DNA of 64,000 nt from Cymbidium sinense. Taxonomy: Eukaryota; Streptophyta; Magnoliopsida; Asparagales; Orchidaceae. The notes under the pieces are model-generated. The model was not told the origin of the DNA, searched no databases, and saw only the letters and a program-made list of their open reading frames with translations. This document shows, piece by piece, positions 34,111 through 46,343 of this stretch (the stretch's first letter is position 1; the number at the start of each line of letters is the position of its first letter). The position numbers and the translations under genes are program-made. The stretch lies in the NCBI GenBank assembly GCA_021442155.1, contig CM038222.1:111479121-111543120 (forward strand). Direction: 5' to 3'.

Positions 34111-34999
34111 TCGAGATTAGATTCCACCCACAGTTTGTTACTTCATTCTAACAAATGGGGAGGATGATTCAACCTCCACTAGGATGAGGAAGAGGCGAGT
34201 CTAGAGGGAGTCCCAGTGATGGAAAGGATCCATACTTACCACCCACTAGAAGATTCATTCTAGCATTCAGGAATACACCTACTATCTACATAGATGTAGA
34301 ATCTAGTTTGGAGGATGAGTCTTATGTAGTTAGTACATCGGCCAGCTCTTCTCGAAAATAGATCCCATTGGAGGTGACACTCGAGCTAGACAACTATGAA
34401 GATTAGGTCCTCAAGCAAAGTATGAGTATATCCAAGTCTTTCTTATGTGAAATTATCAGGCATCTGATGGGAACTTTAGCTCTAACCCACTTTCCTCACA
34501 AAACATTGATGGTTTGGTAGTTAAGGAAGCCCCTAAAGCATGTACAACCACAAATATTCAAAGGTTCTATCTAGGAGCAGCATCCTCAAGTTAAGAAGTA
34601 AAGGTAGATCTTGAGGATAATGCATATAAATAATTAATATAATTACCGTTTGATTGGTACTCTCCTTGTGTTCATAATTAGCAAAGAAAGATTTATTCCA
34701 TATACATGGTCTAAGCACAAGTCAGAATACCTTGAAAGGTTATGGAACAACAAATGCAAGAACTCTTAATCAAGACCCAGACTAGGCTTTGGCACAGTAG
34801 GTCTGATGGATGATGACGACTACTGCTTAGCCTTCACTAATCATTTAAAATTTGATAGGTTCTTTTCAAATCACATGTCTAAAAACTTCAAATGATCCAA
34901 ATGATTTCTAAGTCAAATATGCAACTCCATAATTCGAAGAAGAAATCAAATCAATCATCGGTGAACTCAAAGAAATCAACTTGGCAACTGAACATAACC

Positions 35000-35930
35000 C
35001 ACACCCAATGTACATCAGTTCCTTATTGAACGAAGCTGAAACCAATGACTTAGTTAGGCTACTCACTGAGTTTAAGGACTACTTTGCATGAAATTATGAA
35101 GAGATGCTTGGATTAGCTCTTGATGTAGTGGTTCATAAGGTAGCAATATAGCCTAACACTAACCTTGTCAAGCAAGATCCTAAATTCATGCAATTAGACA
35201 TTGAACAACTAGTCATTTCTGAAGTCAAGAAATTGATCGATGCTAGTTTCATCCAGAAGGAAAAATACCTCACCTAGTTGGCTAGTGTCATTTTAATTAA
35301 GAAGAAGAATGTCCAAATCTACATATGCCCCAATTTTAGGATCTTAATAAGGCATGTCCAAAAGATGAATTTCTAATACCAATGCCAAGACTGATGGTGG
35401 ACATTGCATAATCTCATGCGATCTTCTCTTTCATGGACCGTTCATCTAGATCAAACTAAATAAAAATTGCACCTGAAGATGAAAGAAACACTACTTTCAA
35501 AACCCTGATCAAAATATATTGCTATAAGGTCATGCCTTTTGGCCTTAAAATGCTGGAGCCACATACCAGCGAGCCATAACTTGAATCTTTGATGAACTCA
35601 TTCACTGCTAAGTTGAATGCTACATCAAAGATCTCATGATCAAAAGCAAAGAAAAGGAAGACAATCTCTTTGACTTGAGAGTAGTTTTCGAGTGGTTAAG
35701 GCAATATAACCTCAAAATGAACCCACTAAAAGGTGCTTTCGGAGTATCTTCAAGGAAGTTTCTTTGGTTCATTATTTGACACTACAAAATCAAAATTGCC
35801 CTAGAAAAGATTAAAGTGATATTAAAAATGCCACCTCCTAAAAGTTTAACTCAACTCAGATCATTCCAAGGGAGATTAGAGTATAAGATGCCTTATGTCC
35901 AACCTATCAGGAAGATGCCAACCATTCTCA
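35000..35930 (+). pseudogene. pol: E3 reverse transcriptase
   Basis: The region opens with LLTEFKDYFA and EMLGLALDVVVHKV near 35050-35140. Then come an EVKKLIDASFIQ block at about 35220-35265, SVILIKKKNVQIYIC near 35290-35330, and YKVMPFGLK near 35525-35550. The catalytic box at 35621-35638 reads YIKDLM where YVDDLV is expected: the first Asp has become Lys, and only the second remains. Frameshifts break the middle. It is inactive on sequence grounds. Confidence 0.85.
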
Positions 35931-35939
35931 GAACTGGTA

Positions 35940-36300
35940 AAAAAAGATGCCAAAGTTCAAGTGGGATGACCAGGGTCATCATGCCTTTGAGAGCATTAGG
36001 CAGTATCTGACGATGCCACCAATCTTAGCTACCCCTATCCCATGCAAACTTATGATACTATACACGGCTGCATTGGACGACTCCCTTGGCACTTTGTTGG
36101 CCCAAGCCAATGACGAAGGGACAGAAAACACACTATACTATCTCAGTCGTCGTCTCATACCTGGTGAAGCAAATTATCCACCCATTAAAAAACATTTCCT
36201 ACCTTTAATCTTTATAGCCCAAAATCTACAGCACTACATGCTTTCTCATAAATTGTACTTGATTTCTAGAATTAATCCACTGCAATATCTCATGACATGA
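35940..36300 (+). pseudogene. pol: E3 RNase H (RT-linked)
   Basis: An open frame of 117 codons (35947-36300) begins KFKWDDQGHHAFESIRQYL, the segment linking RT to RNase H. It continues with ILYTAALDDSLGTLLAQ and YYLSRRLIPGEANYP, as in Ty3/gypsy RNase H. It is the best-preserved piece of E3. The enzyme degrades RNA in RNA-DNA hybrids during copying. Confidence 0.85.
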
Positions 36301-36489
36301 TCAACGTTATCCGATGATTGGCATGATGGTCTATGATTTTATTATAGTTTGATATCACTTTCGTACCCCTTTGTGTGATGAAATGATAAGCACTCACAAA
36401 TTGTTTAGTAGCACACCCACTTCCTATAGATTCTCCACTTAGTGATGACCTCCCCGATGAACAAATCATACACTTAGGGGATATAAGCA

Positions 36490-36910
36490 TTCACCACTGG
36501 GAGATGTATTTTAATGGTCTGACTTCCTCTCAATGTGGAGAAGAACCACAATCTACTCTTCTAAGAAAGGTAGGGGTAGGAATAGTCCTCCTAACATGAA
36601 ATGGCGATATGATGAGATTCTCATATCTTCTATTTGAACCTTACACCAAGTAAGAAGCTGAGTATGAGGCTGTGATCACCAGTCTAGAGCTAGCCATTTC
36701 ACTAGGCATATAGAATATCAACTTCTTTAGGGATTCTCACCTAGTTGTCAACTAAATTGCTGGGTCCTACAAGGTCTTGAAGCCAAAGCTTCATCACTAC
36801 AACAAGTATACCATGGAGTTACTAGCTCAAATTCTATAAGTTATAATCTACAAGATTCGTTGAGGTGAAAATGTCATAGCTGATGCCTTAGCCAAGCTTG
36901 CTAAGGAGTT
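36490..36910 (+). pseudogene. E3 archaeal-type RNase H
   Basis: The second RNase H begins WEMYFNGLTSSQ, where FDGS is usual, so the first catalytic Asp is lost. It then shows GVGIVLLT, EAEYEAVITSLELAISLGI, DSHLVV and, near 36880, NVIADALAKLAKEL. The Glu, second Asp and last Asp positions are kept. Four or more TAG/TAA stops interrupt it. This domain between RNase H and integrase is diagnostic of the Tat/Ogre lineage. Confidence 0.85.
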
Positions 36911-38294
36911 GGCATGTCTGGAAGATGAGTTTATATCAATAGGGGTCCATAATAGGCATGTCCTACCTCTTATTGATGTTGAACTCATCGATAAATACTC
37001 TCTTGAAGAGGTGGTTGCCATTTCAAAAAAGGATGAAGAACTGGATTGGAGGCAACCCTTCATTGATTACCTAAATGAAGGAAAACTATCTCAGCAAAAA
37101 ACTCAAGCACATCAGGGGAAGCAAATGGAGCTCTCTTACACCCTCTTGGATGGTGTCTTATACCGACGATCCTTTAATCATATGTGGTTATGTTGTTTAG
37201 ACAAGCATGAAGCCTATAAGATCATGACCGAGGTACACTCAGGATTATGTGGAGGTCATCAATCTGGTCCCAAGATGAAAGCAAAAATCAAGTGACTTAG
37301 ATAATATTGGCTGACGATGATAACAGATTCCATGGACATAGTAAGGAATTTCCACTAGTGCCAACTACATGGAGTGCTCCTACATCAGCCACACAACATC
37401 CTTCATCTAACCTTAGCCTCATGGCCATTCCAATTTCGGGGCATTACCATAGTGGGTCTGATTGATCCTCCTTCATCCAAGGGTCACTGATTCATCTTAG
37501 TAGATACAGACTACTTTTCCAAATGGATGGAGGTGATTCCACTAAGGGAGGTCAAAGCTCAACATGTGCTCCAGTTCTTTAGGAACCATATTGTATATAG
37601 GTTTAGGGTAACCCATAGAATCATATCCGATAATTGTACCATATTCAAGAGCACCAAGATCAATAATTTTTCCCAGAGACACAACATAGATTGGAGATAC
37701 TCTACTATCTACTACCCATGGGAGAATGGTTTAGTAGAAGTCTTCAAGCAAACTCTTACTCAAATACTCAAGAAGTGGCTCAATGATAACAAATGATAGT
37801 AGCATGAGCAGTTAGTTAAAGTTTTGTGGGCTTAACGTACTACTTATAGAACTCTAACTCAATCTTCTCCATTCTATTAAGTGTATGGGTCCGAAGTCAT
37901 TCTACCATTGGAATTCCAACTCCCATCATTAAAGGTAGCTATGGGTAGCAAAATTACAACTGACTAAAATGCCGGGTTGTGGCTGGAATAGCTCAAAAAT
38001 TTAGAGAGAGACACTTACAAGCCTGCTAGAACCCTGAGTTATACAAATCAAAGATGGTTCAAGCTCATAACAAGTTGGTTTGCCCTAGAGCTTTTCAAGT
38101 GAGAGAGCTTGTTTTAGATCTAAGGAGACCAATGGTTTCCCATCGCAAGATGGGAGGCAAGTTTGAACTCCTTGGGAAGGCCCTTTCACCATAGAAAAGG
38201 CCTAACAAGGTGAATCTTATGAACACATCAACCATAAAGGAGAATGCCTGATGCTTCCTATCAACAAGCTTTATCTAAGGAAATACTATGCTTA
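36911..38294 (+). pseudogene. E3 integrase
   Basis: An open frame to 37295 ends in the zinc-binding segment EVHSGLCGGHQSGPKM; the following Cys pair is partly lost. The core reads VDTDYFSKWMEVIPL (first Asp kept), IISDNCTIF (second Asp kept) and YPWENGLVEVFKQTL (Glu kept) over about 37500-37760, so the D,D-35-E triad survives. The C-terminal part is broken but ends INKLYLRKYYA before TAA at 38294. No chromodomain is visible, as expected for Tat. Confidence 0.9.
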
Positions 38295-38506
38295 AAATAA
38301 TGTTAAAAATATTTTTTCATCAATAAAATTCCATTTTTAATCAAATATCTCTTCAAATTGAATATTTCCAGTTACCAAATTTTTGTGGTGTGTTTATGGG
38401 TAGGTATAAGAGAACTTGAGCGGCATCCTATCCTTCATTAGCACATCACAAACATAAAATTGTACACAAAAACAAATCAAACTCAAATCCATTTGCTTCA
38501 GGCTAC

Positions 38507-39500
38507 CTTGAGTTAAGATAAGTCCCCCAACGGCCCTCACTCAGTAGTTGCTCTAGGTTGGGTTGATCCACTACTTAGCTATTGTATCTCCCTAGTCATC
38601 TTTCCACTTAGGAAGATGTGAGTCCCCGATGCTTTCTTCCTATTTTGATCATTGCAAACCTACAGGAACCTTAGGTTGGCTGGTGTTTGCCTTACTAACA
38701 GCAATCCACCCGGTGGATAACATTGCTTAGGTAGATGTGAGGATAAAACCCCAGAGTCGCTCACTAGGTTGATCCCTGCACTTTCTCCCTAAGTCGATCT
38801 CCATATACCTACAAGATTTATCTTTTAAGGATTAGGATAAAACCTTAGAGGTACCTTCGCTGCAAAAATTTTATTTGGATAATGTCTTCATGACTCCATC
38901 TAGACATGACTTAGGTTAATACCATATTAGATAGTTCCCCTTTCCTAGTAACCACCCCTGTGGTTGGAAGTTCTATATTTTAGATGCATAGGCTGTCACT
39001 TGGACAAGAAAATTTGAGATAGGCCAAAGCCCTTATGGCTCCTTCTTAGTGTGGCTCCTTGCAAACCAATAGGGTCCAACCTAATTAAATAAAAAAATAA
39101 GCAAAACAAAATGAAATCTCTTGTGGATTAGGATAAGATCCCCTATAGGCATCTCTTCCCATGCAGGCATCTTGTCTTTTGGGTAGTGATAGCAAAACTC
39201 CCTATAGGAATCACCTGAACTACTCTTGAGTTGAAATAAGACCCCCAACGTCACTTAATTTATAGTCTCCTTAGGTCAGATTTTACTTGTTGTGCCATCA
39301 ACAAGCACCCCAATGGCTGGTTCTACTTCAGAAGATGTGAGTCCTCGAGCTTTCTTCCTTGCACAACTGTTGCAAACCGATGGGAAACCCTTCGGTTGGA
39401 TAATCTCTATTCTTCGACCAGCAGACTATCTCATTGGATTGGTAAATCTAAGGTAGGTTCAGGCTTACATAGCCCCTTCTTAGTGTAGTCCACTGAGAAC
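38507..39500 (+). repeat. imperfect large duplication in the E3 3' region
   Basis: CTTGAGTT-A-ATAAG-CCCCCAACG occurs at 38507 and 39224, and AGATGTGAGTCC followed by GCTTTCTTCC and TTGCAAACC occurs in both halves. CCTTCTTAGTGT recurs at 39041 and 39475. The second copy is shorter, so the spacing falls from about 717 to 434 bases. Confidence 0.65.
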
Positions 39501-39539
39501 TAACAGTGTCCGAATTAAATCAATAAACCAAAACTACAT

Positions 39540-40360
39540 ATTAAAATAAAATCAAATTCAAACTTACATCCCCTGAAGTCAAATATGAACCAAAATGAAA
39601 CCCAAATTCAAACCAAATCAAAATCAATCAAAATCAAAATTGAATCAACAAATCAAATCAAACAAATCCAACAAAATCACATCTCTAGTGGATCCTCCAT
39701 CAAATTAATCAACCAAATTCAAACCAAATCAAAATCAATCAACTATATTGATCAAAATCAAATTAAATCAAATCATCTAACCAAATAAACTAAACCTATT
39801 TCCCCATTAGATCTCTTTCTCTCTTAAATCAATTCCAGCAAACTCAAACAAATCCAATCACAATCTTAATCCCCAACGGATTCCATACAAATTCAATCAA
39901 ATCTACACCGTCAGTGGATCCTCCTCTGAATTAATCAACCAAATTTAAATTGAATCAACCAACAATCAAACTCAAAAATAATCAATAACAAATCAATCAA
40001 ACTAAATTAAACAAATTCAAATCAATATCCCCATCAGATTCCAATTGACACAAATCAACTGACTCAACCAAACCTGTATCCCCAAGAGATCCTTCTTTTC
40101 TAAATCAATTAAATCAAATTCAATCAAACCTCCATCCTCAGTGGATTTCCTTCTCTACCCTGACCATAAATCAAATCAACTTAAATCAACAAACTCAATC
40201 GAACCTATATCCTTAATGGATCTTCCCCTTTTTTTGCCCTTGGCATAAATCATTCTTCATCCAATCAAATTTATGTCGTATCCCTTGCAGATCTCCCTTC
40301 GTGTCTTTGACATAGAATCAATTCTTAACAAATTAAACCAATTTCACTCATCTCTTCAAT
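39540..40360 (+). repeat. low-complexity tandem module (AATCAA-rich plus TATCCCCAGTGGATCC)
   Basis: A module made of AAATCAATCAAA-type text followed by (T)ATCCCC--TGGATCCTCCTT-like text recurs roughly eight to nine times at irregular 80-120 base spacing. Examples are near 39683, 39805, 39872, 39910, 40030, 40080, 40137, 40210 and 40283. The apparent Gln/Ile/Lys reading frame at 39585 comes only from this composition. Confidence 0.7.
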
Positions 40361-43300
40361 GCCATGATGGCGAATTGCATCACGTTAGGATTCATGGTTC
40401 CATCTAACTTCTCATTTGGGATATGAATAGCCATGTTTAGTGCTTGTAATCTTTCTGGGTGATGTTGATCAGCTCTGTCAATGCCAATATGTGTAGTGTT
40501 CCTTGTCAGCTACATCACACCTACTGTGGGTCCTTTTGTTGACCTCAATTTTGGAGTTAGGATTCGACCTCCCTATACTAGACTTAAGGACTTTTTAGAC
40601 ACTAGAATCTCCTTAATCATATGACACTTCCAGTGAGTAGGTGAATGCAAAAACTAAGCCTAGAGACCTAGGAATGTGTATCATTGGTTTAGGCTATACC
40701 TTAAGACCAAAGGAACATATCCTATGGCCTAACCCATGACCTATACCTATCCACTCATGCAAATCCAACCTCAAACCAATACAATAAAACCTAATTGGAT
40801 CCTATTTCATATGCAAGTTCCAAGATAAAATGACTTGAACCCAAACCCATCTTAATCCTATAACCCAATACTATGGATCCAACCCAAACCCTATCTACTT
40901 AAACTAAACTAAATTGAACTTCATAAAAGCACTCCAATTGTTCAAATCTCCATTTCAAACTCTATCAAAACCTATAATTAAGGAAATCAAACCAAATCAA
41001 CCCAAATCAACTTAACTTAGCCCATTTGACCTAAAGGATCCATATGAGAAAAAATTCAATTAAACCTAAATAAATTACAATCAAAGCCATTAATCAATCC
41101 TAAATCATTTATCAAATTCAATTCAACCCAATTCAACCTATCCAACTCAAATTGACACATTTGGTTCACTTGACCCAAAGTGACCTAAAGGACCCATATA
41201 AACTAAACTTCAATCCAACCCAAATTGAATTAAGCCAATCTATTCAATACTTTCTATGATTGTGCAATTACAATCAATTAGGTCAAACCTAGCCAATTAG
41301 CCAATATGAACCAAACTGAACCAAACTTCATTCCAAACCAAATTGATAGAATCTAATTCTTCCAAACAATCATAAATTGGCCCTTGAACATGATTTAACC
41401 ACCAACTAGATCCAACCAAGTCCAATTCTCCCATTGACCCAAGTTGAACCGATTTGACCTAAATGGCCAAATTAGGCCAAACCTCAATCTAATCCAAATT
41501 GATTAAAATCAATGCTTCCAAATAATGACAATTTGATTATTGAACATGATCAAACCCTTGATTGAACCTAATTTGACAAAGTTAACCCAATTGACCCAAT
41601 TAGCCCAAATTGACCTAAAAGGTCAAATTGATCTAAATCATTCTCAAATCCAAAATTAACTGAAATCAACACCTACAATCTTATTCAAATCATCAATTGA
41701 ACCTAAACCAACCCCTAACCCAAGCAATTTGGCCAAATTGACCAAATTGGTCAACTTAGCCCATTTGACCCATATGGACCCATATGAGCCAAATTCAAAT
41801 CAAATCTAACCAATTGAACCTAAACATGTCAAATCATCATTTGATCATGAAACCTTGGTTTAACCCAATTTGACCCATGTATCAACATAACCCAATTTGA
41901 TCTACATGGGTCAAATTGAGCAAAACCCATTGAAACAAAGCCCAAATCCAACCAAACATGGCATGACCCATCCTTGGATCACCATGAGTCAACCCAAATT
42001 AAACCCAACCCACCATGGACCTGAATTAGACTAAAAACCAATGGGTAAACCCCTCCAAATAGAATAAAATCCCTATTTAGATGGTCAAACCCACTCTCCT
42101 ACCCTTGGCAGCTATCCTAGAGCTCAAATTGGGCATGAGGACCACTAGCTTACCTGACCCAAAGCTGATTGGGTCAGGCATGAGCCAAGTGGAGGTTGGC
42201 TAAACAAAGCCACACCATTGGTACACTTGGAGGAGGTGGTACACTCCAACTAAGCCCTTACTAGCCCACTCCCTGCCTTCAGCCACACAAGGCACACCAC
42301 CTCAGCACCTCACTACCATCCCCCCCACTTGCACCGACCGGACGCTTGCCAAAGGCTGATTCGATCTGAGTTGTTTGATCAATTAGGAATGAGAGTATAC
42401 TCTTCCCCATCTCATTTTTAACTAGTCACATAGGTTCAGTGAGTCGAGACGAGCTTCCCTAGAGCCTTCCCGAGGTCACTTGAGCTTCCCATCATTGGCG
42501 AGATCAAATCCAAGTGAAACAAAGCCTCTTCTCCATCCAACTCCAACTAAACATTACCAAGTTCAAATTAACTTCACCCACACCTTTCTCAAGCATTGGT
42601 GATCCAAAAAAATCAATTTTTGATTGATTCGAGCATCAGAGATCACTTCTAAACCAACTCCGATGACATTTTTGGTGGTGCTTGGTCTAGAGAGTCATGA
42701 GCAGGGAGGCAAATCACAGCTTCTCAATAGGGCGTCGTCTCTTTAAAATGAAGCTACCTCAGTCATTGAACTGCCGATCTTGAGCTCCATTGAGGTAAAT
42801 TCTAGAAAACCATAGAAAATCTATTAGGAGTTGGTGTTTTGTAAAAGATTTTATCATTTCATGCAGTTTCAACCTTAGGATCTCATTAGATCTATACCTT
42901 AAAGGTTTTGGAGTCAATATTGATTCCTCATGAGCTTTAACAAGCTTGAATGGTGCAGAGGAGGGTGGACAGTGCCCATCTTCCATTGCTCGGGGGATGA
43001 AGGATCATCCATCATCCATTATGTGTGATTGAAATGGATGATCGTGATAAATCTGATTTGAATATCTAAGTTTATCCCTTTGGAACTGTGAGATTAATTC
43101 GCATCATCCGATCTGAGATTGGACGATGAGGATGAAAGTGCATCCATTACCGTTGACTCAACATGCTGTGTCAGATTAATTAAGTGGCCAATCCTATGGT
43201 GCCATGTCAGCTCCCACGTGACGCACACAGGATTAGTGATTAATTGGGCAAAAAAATGTATTTAATCACTCCAAATGTCAAAAAATCATAACTAATTGTA

Positions 43301-44609
43301 AAAAAATTCTAAAAATATGAGTAAACCCATTTTGGAAAGGGTTAATAGAGGAGAATTTAATAAAAATGATTTCTGTATGGTTTGAATAGTGATTAGAGCT
43401 TAATTATGATTTGAATTTATTTATAATTAGCTTAATTAAGCTCTAATTATTTGGACAATTGATTTGAAATTTAAAATGTTGATTTAATGGGATGTCCTCT
43501 ACCTCTCGTAATCTTCTTGGTATTTATTGGCTAGGTAACTAGGAGAATTTGGAATCTAAAATCTAATTACTCTTATTAAGTGATTTAATAATTATTTAAA
43601 ATTCCAAAATAGAAAAAATTAATTAATTAAACTTGATTAATCACAGATTAACACTAAAATGTGGGAGTGGAGTGATTAAGACCTCTTTCTTAATTACTTT
43701 CTCAAACATATTTCATTAAGGAGAGTAACTAATACATAATTCAATTAAAAATTAATTAAGCAATTGATGGACAAATTAAATCAAATTAAACTGATAATTA
43801 CTTTAGATAACTTAAATTGAATTTGTGTGTTCCTCTTTATGTGTTTAATATTATAAAGACCCTTAAGGAAATAATGATTAACCTATGGGTGTGGGAAAAT
43901 CATATAAGTACTTAGTTAGATTCTTTAATTTGATTAATATTTAATTATGAGCCTTATTGCATTTGGTCCCTAATTGCATTGCAACTTTAATTTTTTATTT
44001 TCATATCATTAGAGGATTTTGGTTAAATGATTAATCAATTTAAAGAGGCTTAGGAAAGGGAACATAAATTATTTTCTTATCGATTTAAACTTAATTAATC
44101 CATAAAAATCACTTAATCATATTTTATTTAAACACAATAAATCACTCATATGGTATGAGGTGAAAAACAACAAATGAATTTCCTCCTCTTTGAGTATAAG
44201 AATTCAAATCCAAAATCAAATTTCATAAGAAGCTTTTGTTTTCCTTAAATGTTTTTATTTGATGTGATTGTCCTCAAGAATTAGTGTAATTGAATGAATT
44301 GTTTGGAAGTGTTCAATTATTCCATTTCAATCATCATAAATGTTATATGTCATTTACATCATGCAATCATGCTTTTCAAATCAGATAATCAAATGAATGT
44401 ACTTATGTAAGTAAAGTTGTAAGTGTTTTATTAACCATTTATATGTGTGGCTATTATCACTAATAAATTTTAAAGCTATTTTCAAAATTACAAATGAAGA
44501 GTTAAACTAACATTAGCTATGAATGTTATGTAGGATTTACATGAGCTTATAGCTTAAGGTTGTTAAAGTTTTGCTTTCTTTCAAATGTTTAAATGTGTTT
44601 GAATGTTAG

Positions 44610-44950
44610 TAAGTATATAGTCTAGACATCCCAAGAATATGAGGCTTTAAGTAGCCCCATGGAGTTCTTAGATTACCTCACTTTCCTATTTTAATAATGG
44701 CACGTACTTACTTGATTTCATTCACATGTGTGTATGTGCTAGAATTTAGATACAGCTTCACTTTGCATGTATAAATAGCTCACTAAAATACAATATTTTG
44801 CATGATTTTAATTCCCATGATTATGTTTACATTCATATGTATTTAAGATAGCAAGTATGGACATTCTAGGAATACAAGACTTTAAGTAGCCCCAAGGAGG
44901 TCTTAGATTATCTTACTTCCTTAGTTTAAACAATGACACATACTTGCTTA
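44610..44950 (+). repeat. U3 repeat block, two copies (LTR-4)
   Basis: Copies at 44610-44715 and 44851-44950 carry GACATCC-AGAATA, TTTAAGTAGCCCC, GG--TCTTAGATTA and CACGTACTTACTT or CACATACTTGCTT. Spacing is about 240 bases, as in LTR-3. Confidence 0.8.
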
Positions 44951-45873
44951 AAACTTTTATACATGTGTAAGTGTACTTAGCTAATTAATGAAATCCCACA
45001 TTTTTACCAAAATATATGCATTCATAATCATTTAAGTGTGCCAAAATTGGATTGTATGTATAGGCACATTAAGTCCTGAATCAATGCATGCTATTAATGA
45101 TGGAAAGCAATGATGCAACATGTTCCATGTGATATCAATTTTATTACACTAATCTCTTAAATAACTTGAAATGAGACAATCCCTCATATTTAACTTAAAC
45201 AATTCCAAACCTTAGCCAAGTTAAAATCTAAAGCCTAGCTGAGACATACCACACTAAGCCTAAGCACTCACATTAGAATGGTAAGTCATCACTTCTAGCT
45301 TTAAGTTAGGATGGTGTACATAATGATGTTGTGTTTTATTTTATGTTATAATATTTTAGACTAGATGTTAGGATAATGGTTCGTAGACTAGATGTTAGGC
45401 CATTGTTAGCCTAAGGTTGCTTTTATAGGAGATTATGCTAATGGGGTAGCTAAAATAAACATAAATGCTTCTACTTGCAGGTTGCTTATTCCCCTAAGCA
45501 TAATCCATGTTAGGACACATGGGCTTAGTTACCGATGTGTAGGGTGCTAAGTCCAAATTATATAACATAATTTCTTGGGTTTGTATGTATGTTTAGCTAA
45601 CATATGTTTTGTAGGTGTAGTTATATTTTAATTTTTATAAATATGTAATTTTGGCAATAAAAATTAGGATTAGTGCTATAGAGTTTAGGATGAGCAGTGG
45701 CTAGAAGGCATAATCTTGGAAGCCCATGTGAAGCCTTGGAGCATAAACAAATCAAAAGAGAAGAAAGAAGAATGAAGAAAATAAAGAAGGAAGAAGAATG
45801 AAAATAAAGGAATGAAGACCCCATAGCATCTAATTTAATTCTAAATTGTAATATTCTTTTGTAATTTGGGTTG

Positions 45874-45879
45874 TATAAG
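45874..45879 (+). promoter_or_regulatory. TATA box of LTR-4
   Basis: TATAAG within TTGTATAAGGGTAGAGCTCGG, the same arrangement as in LTR-3. Confidence 0.6.
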
Positions 45880-46314
45880 GGTAGAGCTCGGATACCTAAT
45901 TTTCTCTTTTTTGGGGTGTACGGTGACACCCAGCCACATCAGCCATTTATTCTTTTATGAAATCTATACATGTTTGATTATTATGTTTAGATTGCGTAAT
46001 AGAAATCACATCTTCTTTATAGTTTCTTAATCTTGATGTTTGAATATGTGGCTAGGATGCGGTAGGCTCTTAGGTTAAAATGTGTTTTTCCACCATAATT
46101 TATTGCTCATAACTAAATTTTTAAAATAACTCACAACTTAATTCTAAATCCTAGGATATAATCAAGATAATTAAAAGATTTAGCAACCCCTTAGCTGAAT
46201 GTGGAATGTCTAACATCATACATATCATCTTGTTTTACTCTTTAGTAATGAGGGTCTCCATTCTTGCACTTTAGGGAATGCTTGACCTGTGAGAGCACCC
46301 CCTCATGTTGGAGA

Positions 46315-46343
46315 TCTCTCTCTCCCTCTCTCTCTCTCTCTCT
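46315..46343. repeat. (CT)n microsatellite in LTR-4
   Basis: An imperfect CT run with a TCCC interruption, at the same relative position as the shorter run in LTR-3. Confidence 0.9.

Larger units (their letters stand above)
38295..40536 (+). other. 3' untranslated region of E3
   Basis: About 2.2 kb lies between the pol stop and LTR-4, filled by an old ~0.7 kb duplication (38507-39500) and a low-complexity repeated module (39540-40360). Long, repeat-rich, fast-changing 3' regions are known for Tat/Ogre elements and are a known source of plant satellite DNA. I see no clear polypurine tract: the bases before LTR-4 (CTGTGGGTCCTTT) are not purine-only. Confidence 0.7.

Noticed and set aside
39585..39788. 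67-codon Gln/Ile/Lys/Ser-rich frame
   Set aside because: It comes from the AATCAA repeat module and has no protein-like pattern.
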